Positions 42,848 to 52,607 of a stretch of DNA of 64,000 nt are shown here, in pieces. The notes under the pieces are model-generated. The model worked only from the letters and a program-made list of their open reading frames with translations. It was not told where the DNA came from and did not search any database. Origin of the DNA: Bacillus kexueae. GTDB lineage: Bacteria > Bacillota > Bacilli > Bacillales > Aeribacillaceae. The DNA is taken from positions 372,001 to 436,000 of the forward strand of contig NZ_JALAZE010000001.1 in the NCBI RefSeq assembly GCF_022809095.1. Direction: 5' to 3'. The stretch's first letter is position 1; every line of letters starts with the position of its first letter. Made by a program: the position numbers and the translations under genes.

Positions 42848-44161
42848 TTAAGAACCTTCGTATTTTTTTAGTGCTAGTTTTAACGCGCGCAGTCCTTCGT
42901 CAATTTGCTCTTTTGATACGGTTAGTGGTGGGATCATACGAATGACTTCCCCTTTGTTTCCGCATAAATAAAAGAGTGTTCCTTCTTCTAAAGCATAGTC
43001 TAATATTTGTAGGACACCTTCTCCGTCCGGTTCTCCGGTTAGTGGATTTGCCATTTCGATTCCGATCATTAATCCAATTTGACGAACATCTTTAATGGAA
43101 CGATATTGTTCTTTCAATTCTTCTAACTGTTGTTTCGCATATGCGCCCATTTCTTTTGCATTTTGTAGCAGGCCTTCTTCCCGAATGACATCAATGACTG
43201 CAAGCGACACTTCGCATGCGAGTGGGTTTCCTCCAAATGTCGTAGCATGGCTCCCAAGTGGCCATTGTTTCATTAGCTGTTCAGATGCAGCTGTCACCCC
43301 TAACGGAAGGCCGTTTGCAATTCCTTTTGCGAGAGCCATAATATCCGGTACGACGTCAAATGTTTGGGCCGCAAACCATTCTCCCGTACGTCCAAAGCCA
43401 GTTTGAACTTCGTCAAAGATTAATAGAATGCCATGCTGATCACAAATCGTACGGATTTTTTGCACCCATGCTTTCGGCGGTACGATGTAGCCCCCTTCAC
43501 CAAGAACGGGCTCTAAAATAATGGCAGCAATTTCTTCTGGTTGAACTTGATGGTTAAATAGCCGTTCGAAATCTTTTTCAAGTTTAGCGACAGCTTCCCA
43601 CTCTGTTTTCGTTTCTTGTGGGTCATAGTAAGGAATTTGATACGTCAACCCGTTCGGTTGTAAATATTTTCGATATTTGCTTTTCGATGTGCTCACACTT
43701 AGTGCACCGAGTGTCCGCCCGTGAAAACAGCCAGTAAACGAGACGACATACGGACGATTTGTCACATGCTTCGCTAATTTTAAAGCCCCTTCGATTGCTT
43801 CTGTACCACTGTTTCCAAAAAAGAAGCAATCAATATCCCCCGGTGTAATTTCCGCTAATTCATCTGCAAGGCGTAAAATAGACTCATACATAATGACCCC
43901 TGAAGGTCCATGAAGAAGAGAGTCCGCCCCTTTTTTCACCGCTTCCACTACTTTCGGATGACGGTGCCCGACGTTTGTAACGGCAATCCCAGATGTAAAA
44001 TCTAAATACTTTCGCCCATCAAGGCCGTAATAGTAGCACCCTTCTTCTTTTACAACCGGCAAGTTCGGATGGTCCTTCGCCATTCCTGGTGCTAAACGGT
44101 TCGATAATTTATTTAATAAACCATTCCATTGTTCTTGAAACATTGATACATCTCTAGCCAT
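42848..44161 (-). CDS. gabT: class III aminotransferase, probable 4-aminobutyrate aminotransferase
   Basis: A 437-aa PLP enzyme transferring the amino group of GABA (or a related omega-amine) to 2-oxoglutarate. Motifs: [58 protein letters not shown], and the lysine block [16 protein letters not shown] with [20 protein letters not shown] precedes the ATG. It follows the YjiH-type gene by 32 bp and shares its sigma-54 promoter. In B. thuringiensis a gab cluster is sigma-54 controlled, which supports GABA. Other omega-amino acid substrates cannot be excluded. Confidence 0.87.
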   Translation of the reverse strand: MARDVSMFQEQWNGLLNKLSNRLAPGMAKDHPNLPVVKEEGCYYYGLDGRKYLDFTSGIAVTNVGHRHPKVVEAVKKGADSLLHGPSGVIMYESILRLADELAEITPGDIDCFFFGNSGTEAIEGALKLAKHVTNRPYVVSFTGCFHGRTLGALSVSTSKSKYRKYLQPNGLTYQIPYYDPQETKTEWEAVAKLEKDFERLFNHQVQPEEIAAIILEPVLGEGGYIVPPKAWVQKIRTICDQHGILLIFDEVQTGFGRTGEWFAAQTFDVVPDIMALAKGIANGLPLGVTAASEQLMKQWPLGSHATTFGGNPLACEVSLAVIDVIREEGLLQNAKEMGAYAKQQLEELKEQYRSIKDVRQIGLMIGIEMANPLTGEPDGEGVLQILDYALEEGTLFYLCGNKGEVIRMIPPLTVSKEQIDEGLRALKLALKKYEGS

Positions 44162-44193
44162 TTAAAATACTCCTTTCACGTTCCCAATTCGAT

Positions 44194-45570
44194 TTAAAAA
44201 AACATGTAAGCCATTACCGTCACAATCGGAAGTGTAATAATTGTCCGTTGTAAAAAGATCACGAATAGCTCGAAAAAGCTAATTGGAATTTTTGACTTTA
44301 ATAGAAGAACACCGATTTCGGACATATAAATTAGTTGTGTTAACGACATCACCGCAATGACAAAGCGGGTAATTTCACTTTCGATTCCTGAACCGATAAC
44401 CGCTGGTAAAAACATATCCGCAAAACCAACTAGCATGGCAGGTGCAGCTTTCGATGCTTCCGGCAGTTGTAGTAACTCTAAGATCGGAACGAACGGATAC
44501 GATAAAATCGAAAAGATTGGTGTGTATTCCGCTAAAATTAGTGCGATCGTACCGAGCGCCATTACGAGCGGAATGAGTCCGAAGTAGATGTCAATAACGC
44601 TGACAATACTCTTTTTAATGACTTGCCCTGCACTTTTTACGTCGCTTGCTTTCTCAACTGCTTTATCAACTGCCCATTGAAATTTCGTTACCCCACTTGG
44701 CACTTCCTCGGAAATCTTTTGACCGACCGGTTCATAGTATTCATCCTTTTTGCGCGAAAGGGGTGGAATGCGCGGACAAATGATTGCCGCCACAATCCCC
44801 GCAACAACAACCGTTACGTAAAACGGAACAAACATATGCTCAAGATTAATAAATTGAATGATTACAAGACTAAATGCGATTGAAGCAACGGAGAAATTCG
44901 TCGCAATTACCGCCGCTTCTCGCTTCGTATAATATCCCTCTTCAAACTGCTTCGTTGTAATTAAAACACCGACCGTTCCACTTCCCATCCACGATGCGAG
45001 CGCATCGACTGATGAGCGGCCCGGTAGCTTAAAAACCGGACGCATAATGTCACGAACGAGCGTCCCGATAAAGTCCATCAATCCGAAGTCCATTAAAAGT
45101 GGCATTAAAAGAGCAGCAAATAAAAACCATGTCATTAAAACGGGAATTAATGCGTATAAAACAGTCCCTCCCGTAAAATCTGACCAAATGATTTCAGGTC
45201 CCCATTTCATATACGTCATGAGAGCAAAAACAAAACCGAGTATACGTGAAATGAACCAGAACGGCTGTACGTCAAACAACCCTTTTAAGAACGGTGAAGA
45301 CATAATAACGTTCGGCTTTAGCCACTTAGCTACGATTGTTAAAACGACCGACAAAAATAAAATCATCGTCATAATGAGTGGCAATGTACTTGCTAAAGAA
45401 GCTTGCACCGTTTCAGCGAACACTCCAACTCCAATTGTCCATTTCCCTTTATAAAATACTGGTACTAAAAATAGTAAGACCCCTATTACTGATGGTAAAA
45501 GAAATTTTACATAAGCAGATTTTGAATATGATGCTGACTTGTTTTGTATTTCGTGTTTTTGTAATTCCAT
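44194..45570 (-). CDS. YjiH family membrane protein (nucleoside-recognition/GATE domains)
   Basis: A 458-aa polytopic protein of the YjiH type, related to spore maturation and nucleoside transporter gate domains. Two gate-like repeats are visible (WFLFAALLMPLLMDFGLMDF, GTVGVLITTKQFEEGYYTKR; and MLVGFADMFLPAVIGSGIES with TQLIYMSEIGVLLLKSKIPI). The ATG at 45570 follows AAGGGGGG; the upstream frame start at 45612 has no site. It is the first gene of the sigma-54 operon with gabT, so uptake or efflux of GABA or a related amino compound is a reasonable inference. Confidence 0.82.
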   Translation of the reverse strand: MELQKHEIQNKSASYSKSAYVKFLLPSVIGVLLFLVPVFYKGKWTIGVGVFAETVQASLASTLPLIMTMILFLSVVLTIVAKWLKPNVIMSSPFLKGLFDVQPFWFISRILGFVFALMTYMKWGPEIIWSDFTGGTVLYALIPVLMTWFLFAALLMPLLMDFGLMDFIGTLVRDIMRPVFKLPGRSSVDALASWMGSGTVGVLITTKQFEEGYYTKREAAVIATNFSVASIAFSLVIIQFINLEHMFVPFYVTVVVAGIVAAIICPRIPPLSRKKDEYYEPVGQKISEEVPSGVTKFQWAVDKAVEKASDVKSAGQVIKKSIVSVIDIYFGLIPLVMALGTIALILAEYTPIFSILSYPFVPILELLQLPEASKAAPAMLVGFADMFLPAVIGSGIESEITRFVIAVMSLTQLIYMSEIGVLLLKSKIPISFFELFVIFLQRTIITLPIVTVMAYMFF

Positions 45571-45607
45571 CGTAAGTCCCCCCTTCAAGTCATTCAATAA
45601 ATATACA

Positions 45608-45624
45608 TGCAAGTTCTATGCCAA
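45608..45624 (-). promoter_or_regulatory. sigma-54 (-24/-12) promoter of the yjiH-gabT operon
   Basis: On the minus strand TTGGCATAGAACTTGCA (17 bases). The GG and GC dinucleotides are exactly 10 bp apart, as required for SigL. It lies 38 bp ahead of the operon start and 5 bp after the stop of the dedicated activator. Confidence 0.88.
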
Positions 45625-45628
45625 TATT

Positions 45629-47029
45629 TTAGAGGTTGTATTTTTTTAATTTTCTGACAGCGGTAGGTTGACTAATACCCAATTTCTCTGCGATTTTCGT
45701 CGTTGTTCCATAGCGCTCCTTCGCTTCTTTTAACACGTTGTACTCCACTTCGCTTAAGACTTCGTCAAGCGTTTTTTCTGTATATGATACTTCCGGCATT
45801 ACCTGTGGCATGTCCATTCGCATCGCTTCTGGCAAGTAATCAATTGTAATGAGCTTCGTTGGAGACGTGACCACAAGTCGTTCCATAACGTTCATCAGCT
45901 CACGTACATTCCCTTTCCACGGGTTTTGTAAAAGTTGGTACAGCACGCCTTCATCTAATTCTCGCTTCCGATTATATTTTTCATTAAAGTATTGAAGAAA
46001 GTAGTGAATTAACGGAACGAGGTCACCCGTTCTCTCTCTTAATGGCGGAATGGTTATCGGAACGACGTGAAGGCGAAAATATAAGTCTTCACGAAATTTT
46101 CCTTCATCCACTAAGCGTCGTAAATCTTGATTCGTAGCTGCAATTAACCGGAAATCGACCGTTCGCTCCTTCGTTCCACCAACTCGATAAAACTTTTTAT
46201 TTTGAATGAGCGATAACAATTTCACTTGGTGCTCAAGCGACAATTCGCCGACTTCATCTAAAAATAGCGTCCCGCCATCCGCAAGCTCAGCAAGACCTGG
46301 CTTCCCTTGTCGTTTCGCTCCAGAAAACGCTCCTCCTTCATACCCAAAAAACTCCGCCTCGAACAAGCTCGCAGGAATTGCTCCACAATTCACTTCAATA
46401 AATGGGCCCTCTGATCGGCTGCTTCGTTTATGTATGTCTTTAGCAAACATCGTCTTTCCTACCCCAGATTCCCCAAGCAACAACACGTTCACATCCACAT
46501 CAGCGACGCGACGCGCAATTTGAACACTTCGTTTCATGACTGGGTCCTGTGCGATAAACCCATCTTCTCCGACACGCTCACTCTTTAAATTTTCAAGCTC
46601 AAGCTTTACCCGATCCATTTCATCTTGCATTTTCTCTAAGTACTTCTTCATATTGAGAAGCTCGGTTAAATCGTAGGAAAAGCTGACGATACGGTAGATT
46701 TCTCCCTCATCGTCAAACACTGGAATTCCTGTAATTAAAAGCTTTTTCCCTGTCAACGTTTGCTGAACAACCGTCACCCGGTCGCGCTTATCAAGTACTA
46801 GCGGTGTAACAAGCGGGGTAAATATTCCGCGTCGCTCCAAATCGTAAACGGATTGTCCAATCAACTCATCTTCCTTCATCCCATATATGTCAGCAGTTAC
46901 CTTCGTTGCCCGTATAATCGTCCCATCCGTACTCGTAACCATAAAATCTTCTTTTATGGCATTTAATATCGCTTCCGTTTCTTCGAGATAATCTTTCAAC
47001 ACCTTCACCCATTTCATTCCAATATTCAT
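45629..47029 (-). CDS. PAS-AAA+-Fis sigma-54-dependent activator
   Basis: A 466-aa enhancer-binding protein. An N-terminal PAS domain (about 15-125; DGTIIRATKVTADIYGMKED) senses a signal. The AAA+ core has Walker A GESGVGKTMFAKDIH, Walker B GGTLFLDEVGEL, and the sigma-54-contacting loop GAFSGA in place of the usual GAFTGA. The C-terminal HTH (TKIAEKLGISQPTAVRKLKK) is of the TyrR/Fis style. It should drive the sigma-54 promoter directly downstream. The ATG at 47029 has no clear ribosome site; 47017 is an alternative. Confidence 0.92.
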   Translation of the reverse strand: MNIGMKWVKVLKDYLEETEAILNAIKEDFMVTSTDGTIIRATKVTADIYGMKEDELIGQSVYDLERRGIFTPLVTPLVLDKRDRVTVVQQTLTGKKLLITGIPVFDDEGEIYRIVSFSYDLTELLNMKKYLEKMQDEMDRVKLELENLKSERVGEDGFIAQDPVMKRSVQIARRVADVDVNVLLLGESGVGKTMFAKDIHKRSSRSEGPFIEVNCGAIPASLFEAEFFGYEGGAFSGAKRQGKPGLAELADGGTLFLDEVGELSLEHQVKLLSLIQNKKFYRVGGTKERTVDFRLIAATNQDLRRLVDEGKFREDLYFRLHVVPITIPPLRERTGDLVPLIHYFLQYFNEKYNRKRELDEGVLYQLLQNPWKGNVRELMNVMERLVVTSPTKLITIDYLPEAMRMDMPQVMPEVSYTEKTLDEVLSEVEYNVLKEAKERYGTTTKIAEKLGISQPTAVRKLKKYNL

Positions 47030-47379
47030 TTATGAATATTCTATTCGATTTTGAATAAGAAATAAAGAGGAAATTATTCATTTTTGTATATTTATTCCCT
47101 AATATAACGTATTAAACGTTTGTTAATCAATTATTTTTGTATAAAAATAAAATTTTTATAGATTACTATTCATTCAACTCACTTATTCAAGAAAATATAT
47201 TTATACATTCATTTTGTTTATTTATTCACAAAACATGATTTTCCCATAGAAGTTTAGTGTTCTATCGATTGTTGATCGGTTTATTAATTTTGTTCAACGT
47301 TTCGAGACAGTTATTTATCCGTTTTGTTCTAGTTGTTTATTACTTTGGAGAATTTGTTCAACGGTTTCGCACCCTTTAT
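47030..47379. other. AT-rich intergenic region upstream of array B
   Basis: No gene is supported. Irregular TTATTCA/ATTCATT motifs (about 47160-47235) look like a decayed leading edge of array B. A TTAAACGTTTGTTAA dyad lies at about 47110-47125. Confidence 0.4.
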
Positions 47380-47650
47380 TCATCACTTATGAGACTTTAT
47401 TCATCAGTTTCTTACCCTTTATTCATCACTTCCACGACTTTATTCATCAGTTTCACACCCTTTATCCATCACTTCCACGACTTTATTCATCAGTTTCGCC
47501 ATTTTATTCATCACTTCCACTACTTTATTCATCAGTTTCTTACCCTTTATTCATCACTTCCACTACTTTATTCATGAGTTTCACCCCCTTTATTCATCAC
47601 TTCCACGACTTTATTCATCAGTTTCACCACCTTTATTCATCACTTCCGAT
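47380..47650. repeat. 21-22-bp tandem array with TTTATTCATCA core (array B, about 12 units)
   Basis: The core TTTATTCATCA is the same as in array A, and again the following base alternates (TTCATCAC-TTCCACGAC, then TTCATCAG-TTTCACC). Steps are 21 or 22 bp, so reading frame is not preserved, which argues against a coding role. It lies between the divergent sigma-54 activator and the IspA-like protease. The last units end about 95 bp before the protease start codon. Confidence 0.88.
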
Positions 47651-47747
47651 ATCAGGATAGTACGTGCTCCTCCCGTTTCTCACCAAAACCTTTCATGTAT
47701 CACGGACATTTCGTTGTCATATGTATGAGAGGAGAGGAGGAATAGAG

Positions 47748-48737
47748 ATGATCGAGCGCAAGATGAAGCTTTTGCCGTATGAGACGATTCGGACAACGGA
47801 TTCAGCGTCAGAAGTTCCAGATGGGGTTCAAGTCGTACAAGCACCTTCTATTTGGCGGGAAGGAATGAAAGGAAAAGGTATGACAATTGCCGTCCTTGAT
47901 ACTGGGTGTGACAGGTCTCATCCCGATTTACAAGGTCAAATAATTGGCGGACGAAATTTTACGACTGACGATGGAGGGGACCCTCGAAATTATTCAGATT
48001 ATCACGGGCACGGGACGCATGTGGCTGGGACAATTGCTGCACGCGAAAGCAACAGTGGAGTGACAGGTGTTGCACCGCAGGCAAAGCTTCTCGTCTTAAA
48101 AGTTCTTGGGCAGGATCCTGCTAATCCAAAGCGTGCGACTGGACGATATGAGTGGATTGTTGAAGGAATTCAATATGCGATTAAGCGAAAGGTTGATATT
48201 ATTTCCATGTCGCTTGGAGGTCCGTCGAGGCATAAAGGATTACATGAAAGTATTCAAAAGGCAGTCGCTCAAAATATTTTAGTCGTCTGTGCTGCCGGAA
48301 ATGATGGAGATGGAGACGAATCGACCGATGAATATACGTATCCCGGTGCTTACAATGAAGTGATATCCGTCGGAGCCATCGGAAAAAATCGCAATATTTC
48401 TCGTTTCACCAATTCGAACAACGAAGTCGATTTAGTTGCTCCAGGCGAAGAGGTCATCTCAACAGTACCAAATGGAAAGTACGCCTCCTTCAGTGGAACG
48501 TCGATGGCGACACCACATGTTGCCGGAGCATTAGCCCTTATTAAACAGCAAACGAAGGAACAGTTTGACCGTTCGTTATCGGAGCCTGAATTGTATGCCC
48601 AGCTTATTAAACGCACTGTTCCACTCGGTCACGCTAAGTCACTCGAAGGAAACGGTTTGCTCTACTTAACGACACCATACTTACTTTCTAGATTTGGTCA
48701 AAGTGATGTAGGAGCCTCTTGGTTTAGGCGGTGGTAA
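47748..48737 (+). CDS. ispA: intracellular subtilisin-like serine protease IspA type
   Basis: A 329-aa S8 protease without a signal peptide. The catalytic triad is Asp51 (AVLDTGCDRSHPD), His88 (YHGHGTHVAGT) and Ser252 (GTSMATPHVAG), with oxyanion Asn185. The short N-terminal extension with LLPYETI corresponds to the LIPY inhibitory propeptide of intracellular subtilisins, which is self-removed. B. subtilis IspA is a major cytoplasmic protease of stationary phase. GGAGGAATAGAG precedes the ATG at 47748. A terminator follows. Array B lies just upstream and could affect expression. Confidence 0.94.
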   Translation: MIERKMKLLPYETIRTTDSASEVPDGVQVVQAPSIWREGMKGKGMTIAVLDTGCDRSHPDLQGQIIGGRNFTTDDGGDPRNYSDYHGHGTHVAGTIAARESNSGVTGVAPQAKLLVLKVLGQDPANPKRATGRYEWIVEGIQYAIKRKVDIISMSLGGPSRHKGLHESIQKAVAQNILVVCAAGNDGDGDESTDEYTYPGAYNEVISVGAIGKNRNISRFTNSNNEVDLVAPGEEVISTVPNGKYASFSGTSMATPHVAGALALIKQQTKEQFDRSLSEPELYAQLIKRTVPLGHAKSLEGNGLLYLTTPYLLSRFGQSDVGASWFRRW

Positions 48738-48765
48738 ATATCATTTCCAATATTCATGACACAAG

Positions 48766-48802
48766 CTGAAAGGAGTTTTCATTACGAAAGCTCCTTTTTC
48801 GT
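48766..48802 (+). terminator. intrinsic terminator of the ispA-like gene
   Basis: GGAG-TTTTC / GAAAG-CTCC hairpin followed by a T-run. Confidence 0.7.
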
Positions 48803-48901
48803 GGTTTCTGTCTAAATATATAATGAAGGGCATTTGTTAAAAAATGGACGACACAGTCCACCTATCAGGAATATACTACTATTAAGAAGGTGGTGAACAA
48901 A

Positions 48902-50311
48902 ATGGTAAAACTTATGTTAGACCCTGGTCACGGTGGCAGTGACCCTGGTGCCGTTAACGGGGGCTACAAAGAGAAAGATTTTAATCTATCAATTACGTTA
49001 AGTGTACGCGATTATTTGTTAAAAAACTATGAAGTTACGGTCTTGCTTACTCGAACGAAAGATGAAACTGTCAGTCTCTCTGCCCGAACCGATTATGCGA
49101 ATAAACAAAACGTCGATTATTTTTGTTCCATTCATATTAACGCCGGTGGCGGAACAGGCTTTGAAAGTTATATTTATAGTGGAAATGTCACACCGAAAAC
49201 CGTCAGTTATCGGGCGATCATTCATGATGAAGTGATGAAAAAAATTGGTCCGGCATACAGCGTCCGTGATCGCGGGAAGAAACGAGCGAATTTCCATGTA
49301 TTGCGCGAAACGAAGATGGAAGCCATCTTGATTGAAACATTGTTTATCGATAACCGAAACGATTTAAAGCTTTTAACCTCTGACTCGTTTATGCGTGACT
49401 ATACGACTGCATTAGGAAAAGGAATAGCCAATGCCCTTCAGTTGCCGAAGAAAAACACGCCTCCACCTCAACCTCCAAGTGATTTATACAAGGTGATTGC
49501 TGGTTCATTTAAAGAAAGAGAAAATGCCGAAAAGCGCGTGGAAATGTTAAAAAATAATCAAATTGACTCCTTCATCGTACCTGTTTCATTAAATGGTGAA
49601 ACGTATTACCGGGTTCAAGCAGGAGCCTATTCGGAAAAGAAAAATGCCGAAATTCAAGTTGAAAATTTAAAATCAATCGGAATTACCGATGCTTTCATCC
49701 TTTCGCCAACTCCATCAAATAATGAACAAACTAACGAAAATCAAGAAGAACCTACGAAAGAGCCTCCTTCACAAGCAGGCTATCCAATTCTAGGGTCCCC
49801 AATCCTTTTAGGGAATGTGATGGACCAATTCGTACGCACAGTTAACCCGGATGCACCTTCCCTCGGTGACTTGTACATTGAGCTTGGGAAAGCCTATAAC
49901 ATCCGTGGTGATATCGCTTTTGCTCAAGCAATTTTAGAAACGGATTATTTCCGTTTTACAGGGGATGTAGCGAAAGAACAAAATAATTTTGCTGGGATCG
50001 GGGCAACAGGTGGCGGGGTTAGTGGCGCATCTTTTCAAACAGAAGAAGAAGGCGTTCTCGCACAACTTCAACATTTATTCGCCTATGCATCCACCAAACC
50101 GCTCCCTACCACTTATCCACTTGTCGACCCCCGCTTCAACCTCGTTAAAAGGGGAAGTGCGACGACGTGGCAAGCACTTAACGGAAAGTGGGCCGTTCCT
50201 GGTGATACCTACGGACAATTGATTTTAAACATTTATTTACGCATGATTTCATTTGCGAAAGAAACGATGACAAATGAAGAAAAAGCGATTCAACAAACGT
50301 TAAAAAACTAG
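48902..50311 (+). CDS. cwlC: CwlC-like N-acetylmuramoyl-L-alanine amidase fused to a glucosaminidase domain
   Basis: A 469-aa cell wall hydrolase without a signal peptide. Residues 1-180 are an Amidase_3 domain with zinc-site motifs (LDPGHGGSDPGA, SIHINAGGGTGFE, ILIETLFIDN). Residues about 195-280 are a SPOR domain of two repeats (LYKVIAGSFKERENAEKRVE; YYRVQAGAYSEKKNAEIQVE). After a Pro/Glu/Asn linker, residues about 310-460 look like an endo-beta-N-acetylglucosaminidase domain (GDIAFAQAILETDYFRFTGD, NNFAGIGATGGG). CwlC, which ends after SPOR, lyses the mother cell wall. The ATG at 48902 is 8 bases after AAGGTGG. Confidence 0.87.
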   Translation: MVKLMLDPGHGGSDPGAVNGGYKEKDFNLSITLSVRDYLLKNYEVTVLLTRTKDETVSLSARTDYANKQNVDYFCSIHINAGGGTGFESYIYSGNVTPKTVSYRAIIHDEVMKKIGPAYSVRDRGKKRANFHVLRETKMEAILIETLFIDNRNDLKLLTSDSFMRDYTTALGKGIANALQLPKKNTPPPQPPSDLYKVIAGSFKERENAEKRVEMLKNNQIDSFIVPVSLNGETYYRVQAGAYSEKKNAEIQVENLKSIGITDAFILSPTPSNNEQTNENQEEPTKEPPSQAGYPILGSPILLGNVMDQFVRTVNPDAPSLGDLYIELGKAYNIRGDIAFAQAILETDYFRFTGDVAKEQNNFAGIGATGGGVSGASFQTEEEGVLAQLQHLFAYASTKPLPTTYPLVDPRFNLVKRGSATTWQALNGKWAVPGDTYGQLILNIYLRMISFAKETMTNEEKAIQQTLKN

Positions 50312-50323
50312 CACTTTGCGTCC

Positions 50324-50362
50324 AAAAAAGACAGCCTTTCACATTTATAGGCTGTCTTTTTC
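50324..50362. terminator. bidirectional terminator, overlapping the nos 3' coding end
   Basis: AAAAGACAGCCT / AGGCTGTCTTTT stem with an 11-base loop. One arm encodes the last NO synthase codons (KDSL), so gene end and terminator are shared. Confidence 0.85.
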
Positions 50363-51424
50363 ATATGGCTTTTCTTGATAGAAGTAATTTGGTGAAACGA
50401 TTTTGTCTTCATACGAACAATGAAAGATATGTGTCGTTGCGGGTGACACTGGTGGGATAAGCCACGTCCAGTCCCCTGTGATGTCCCTTCCACATTTCCC
50501 TTCTTGTTCTTCAAAATGTTGAAATTGTTTGGCGGCTGTATGGTGGTCGACAATGCTTACTCCCTTTTCTTTAAACGAATGAAGAACAGCAATGTTTAAC
50601 TCAATTAAAGCTTTGTCTTTCCAAAGTGTAGCGTTATGTCTTTGATCCAATTGAAACAGTTCTGCCACAGCAGGAAGCATATTATACCGTGTTTCGTCCG
50701 CAAAGTTGCGCGCTCCGATTTCTGTTTCCATGTACCAGCCATTAAACGGTGCTGCCTTGTATTCTATTCCGCCAATTTCTAGTTTCATATCAGAAATAAT
50801 CGGAACGCTATACCATTTTAAACCGAGTTCGCGAAAATCATCCTTTTCTGGATGGGTAATCTCGACTTCTAGGACAATGTCTTTCGGAATCGGAAACCAT
50901 TTAGGCGAGCGATCGTCCATTTGAATGATAAGAGGCAACAAGTCAAAATTCGTTTTTTCCCCATTCCATCCTAAAGATTCCGCCACTTTCGTTAACGTAA
51001 CGGAGGCAGGGTCACCTATGATGCCTTCATTGGTCTCATATCCCGCATAGCGAAGGAGCTGATGATTCCAAATTCGAACACCTTCTGGACGGAAAATCGT
51101 GATAGAAGGTCTAATTTTCCCATCATTCGTCGCATAGTCGATATGTCGGCAAAGCGCGTGATATACTTCTTCTTCAGTCGTTACGTGTCGCTCATCAAAT
51201 ACGTGCAACGAAGACCAAAAGAGCCGTCCAATACAGCGATTGCTGTTTCGCCACGCCATTTTAGCCCCATGCGATAGTTCTTCATATGTATGAGTATATG
51301 TTCCCGTCTTGTTTATTTCTGTTTGTATTTCGTTCAACCGATCGTCAATTTCGGTCTCCTTCTTTAATTCATGGTAGCAAAGCGTAATAAACTCTTTCGC
51401 TTTTTCAAAAAGATTTAAATCCAA
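50345..51424 (-). CDS. nos: nitric oxide synthase oxygenase
   Basis: A 359-aa bacterial NO synthase, oxygenase domain only; electrons come from host flavodoxin-type reductases. It oxidises L-arginine to NO and citrulline. The heme-ligating Cys64 is in [13 protein letters not shown]. Further blocks are [40 protein letters not shown] (substrate Glu) and [18 protein letters not shown]. The TTG at 51424, 5 bases after AAGGTGG, gives the normal length; a TTG at 51439 is less likely. Bacillus NO protects against oxidative stress and some antibiotics. The gene is monocistronic. Confidence 0.96.
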   Translation of the reverse strand: MDLNLFEKAKEFITLCYHELKKETEIDDRLNEIQTEINKTGTYTHTYEELSHGAKMAWRNSNRCIGRLFWSSLHVFDERHVTTEEEVYHALCRHIDYATNDGKIRPSITIFRPEGVRIWNHQLLRYAGYETNEGIIGDPASVTLTKVAESLGWNGEKTNFDLLPLIIQMDDRSPKWFPIPKDIVLEVEITHPEKDDFRELGLKWYSVPIISDMKLEIGGIEYKAAPFNGWYMETEIGARNFADETRYNMLPAVAELFQLDQRHNATLWKDKALIELNIAVLHSFKEKGVSIVDHHTAAKQFQHFEEQEGKCGRDITGDWTWLIPPVSPATTHIFHCSYEDKIVSPNYFYQEKPYEKDSL

Positions 51425-51676
51425 GATGTCCACCTTCAATCGTTTCTCTCCATATTATGTCCAAATTATATCACGATGCGTGCCAAATGACTGGTTGGAA
51501 GTTTGACTGTGTTGTGACAGTTCAATCTCGGTGCTTTTTTAAATAAACTGCAATCGCTTTCGTTTCTGTAGTAGTTTATCATCGCGTTAAAGCTGTACTT
51601 AACTGTTATTTACAAAAAACAAAATTAAAGATAAAATCTTTCTCGTTACATCGAACGAACGAGGGAGGGAGAAAAG

Positions 51677-52543
51677 ATGCGCACAGCCGTTTTAAAAAAT
51701 AAAACGACGTACATATCCGCAAAATGGTTGGACGTTTTCTATATATTACTTGGCTCGAGCATTGTCGCGATTAGTTATAACGTTTTCTTACTTCCAAACT
51801 ACATCGCTTCAGGCGGTGTTAGCGGCATAAGCATTATGCTTGAAGCCCTTTTCGGATGGGAGCCTGCCTACATTATTTGGGGGATTAACATACCACTATT
51901 GATTGCCGGGCATTTTTTACTTGGAAAATCAGAAACTGTGAAATCCATTCTCGGCTCACTTTTTTTACCGTTTGTTGTGTATTCAACGAGTCACTTTCCA
52001 GCAGCCACAACGGACCCACTTTTAGGGGCCATTTTCGGTGGAGTTGGGGTCGGGATCGGTCTTGGCATTGTGTTCATGGGTCACGGGTCAACTGGGGGAA
52101 CAGCTCTAGCTGCCAAAATAATTCATAAATTCTCATCGCTTACACTCGGAAAAAGCATTGTGTTGTTGGACGGTTTAATTGTCCTTTGTTCAATTGTCGT
52201 ATTTGACATTCAACAAGGGTTATATGCACTTATTTCTTTATATACGATTAGTAAATCCATTGATTTAATTCAAACAGGATTAAACCGTACGAAAACGTCA
52301 CTTATTATTACCGATAAAGAAGAGGAAGTGCGCACTGCGATTTTTCATCAAATCGATCGCGGGGTGACGCGTCTTTCCGCGCAGGGTGGCTATACGAACT
52401 CCATTCGTCCCATGCTTATGTGTGTTGTCGACCAATCAGAATTTACAAAACTAAAAAACATCGTCAAAAAAGTCGATCCGAAAGCGTTCGTCGTCGTGAT
52501 GGACTCATCTGAAGTGTTAGGGGAAGGATTTTCGCAGCAATAA
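51677..52543 (+). CDS. YitT family membrane protein (DUF161-DUF2179)
   Basis: A 288-aa protein with about five or six N-terminal helices (LGSSIVAISYNVFLLPNYIA; GGVSGISIMLEALFG; HGSTGGTALAAKIIHKFSSL) and a soluble C-terminal DUF2179 domain (TSLIITDKEEEVRTAIFHQI, TRLSAQGGYTN, VDPKAFVVVMDSSEVLGEGF). This is the YitT/YvjA/YqfU paralogue family, function unknown. GAGGGAGGG lies 6 bases before the ATG. It is probably followed by a 33-codon gene on the same strand. Confidence 0.9.
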   Translation: MRTAVLKNKTTYISAKWLDVFYILLGSSIVAISYNVFLLPNYIASGGVSGISIMLEALFGWEPAYIIWGINIPLLIAGHFLLGKSETVKSILGSLFLPFVVYSTSHFPAATTDPLLGAIFGGVGVGIGLGIVFMGHGSTGGTALAAKIIHKFSSLTLGKSIVLLDGLIVLCSIVVFDIQQGLYALISLYTISKSIDLIQTGLNRTKTSLIITDKEEEVRTAIFHQIDRGVTRLSAQGGYTNSIRPMLMCVVDQSEFTKLKNIVKKVDPKAFVVVMDSSEVLGEGFSQQ

Positions 52544-52607
52544 CATGTACATGCTATCACCTTAGCCCTTCTCCATACATATAGTATGGGTAAGGGAGAT
52601 GACGTAC

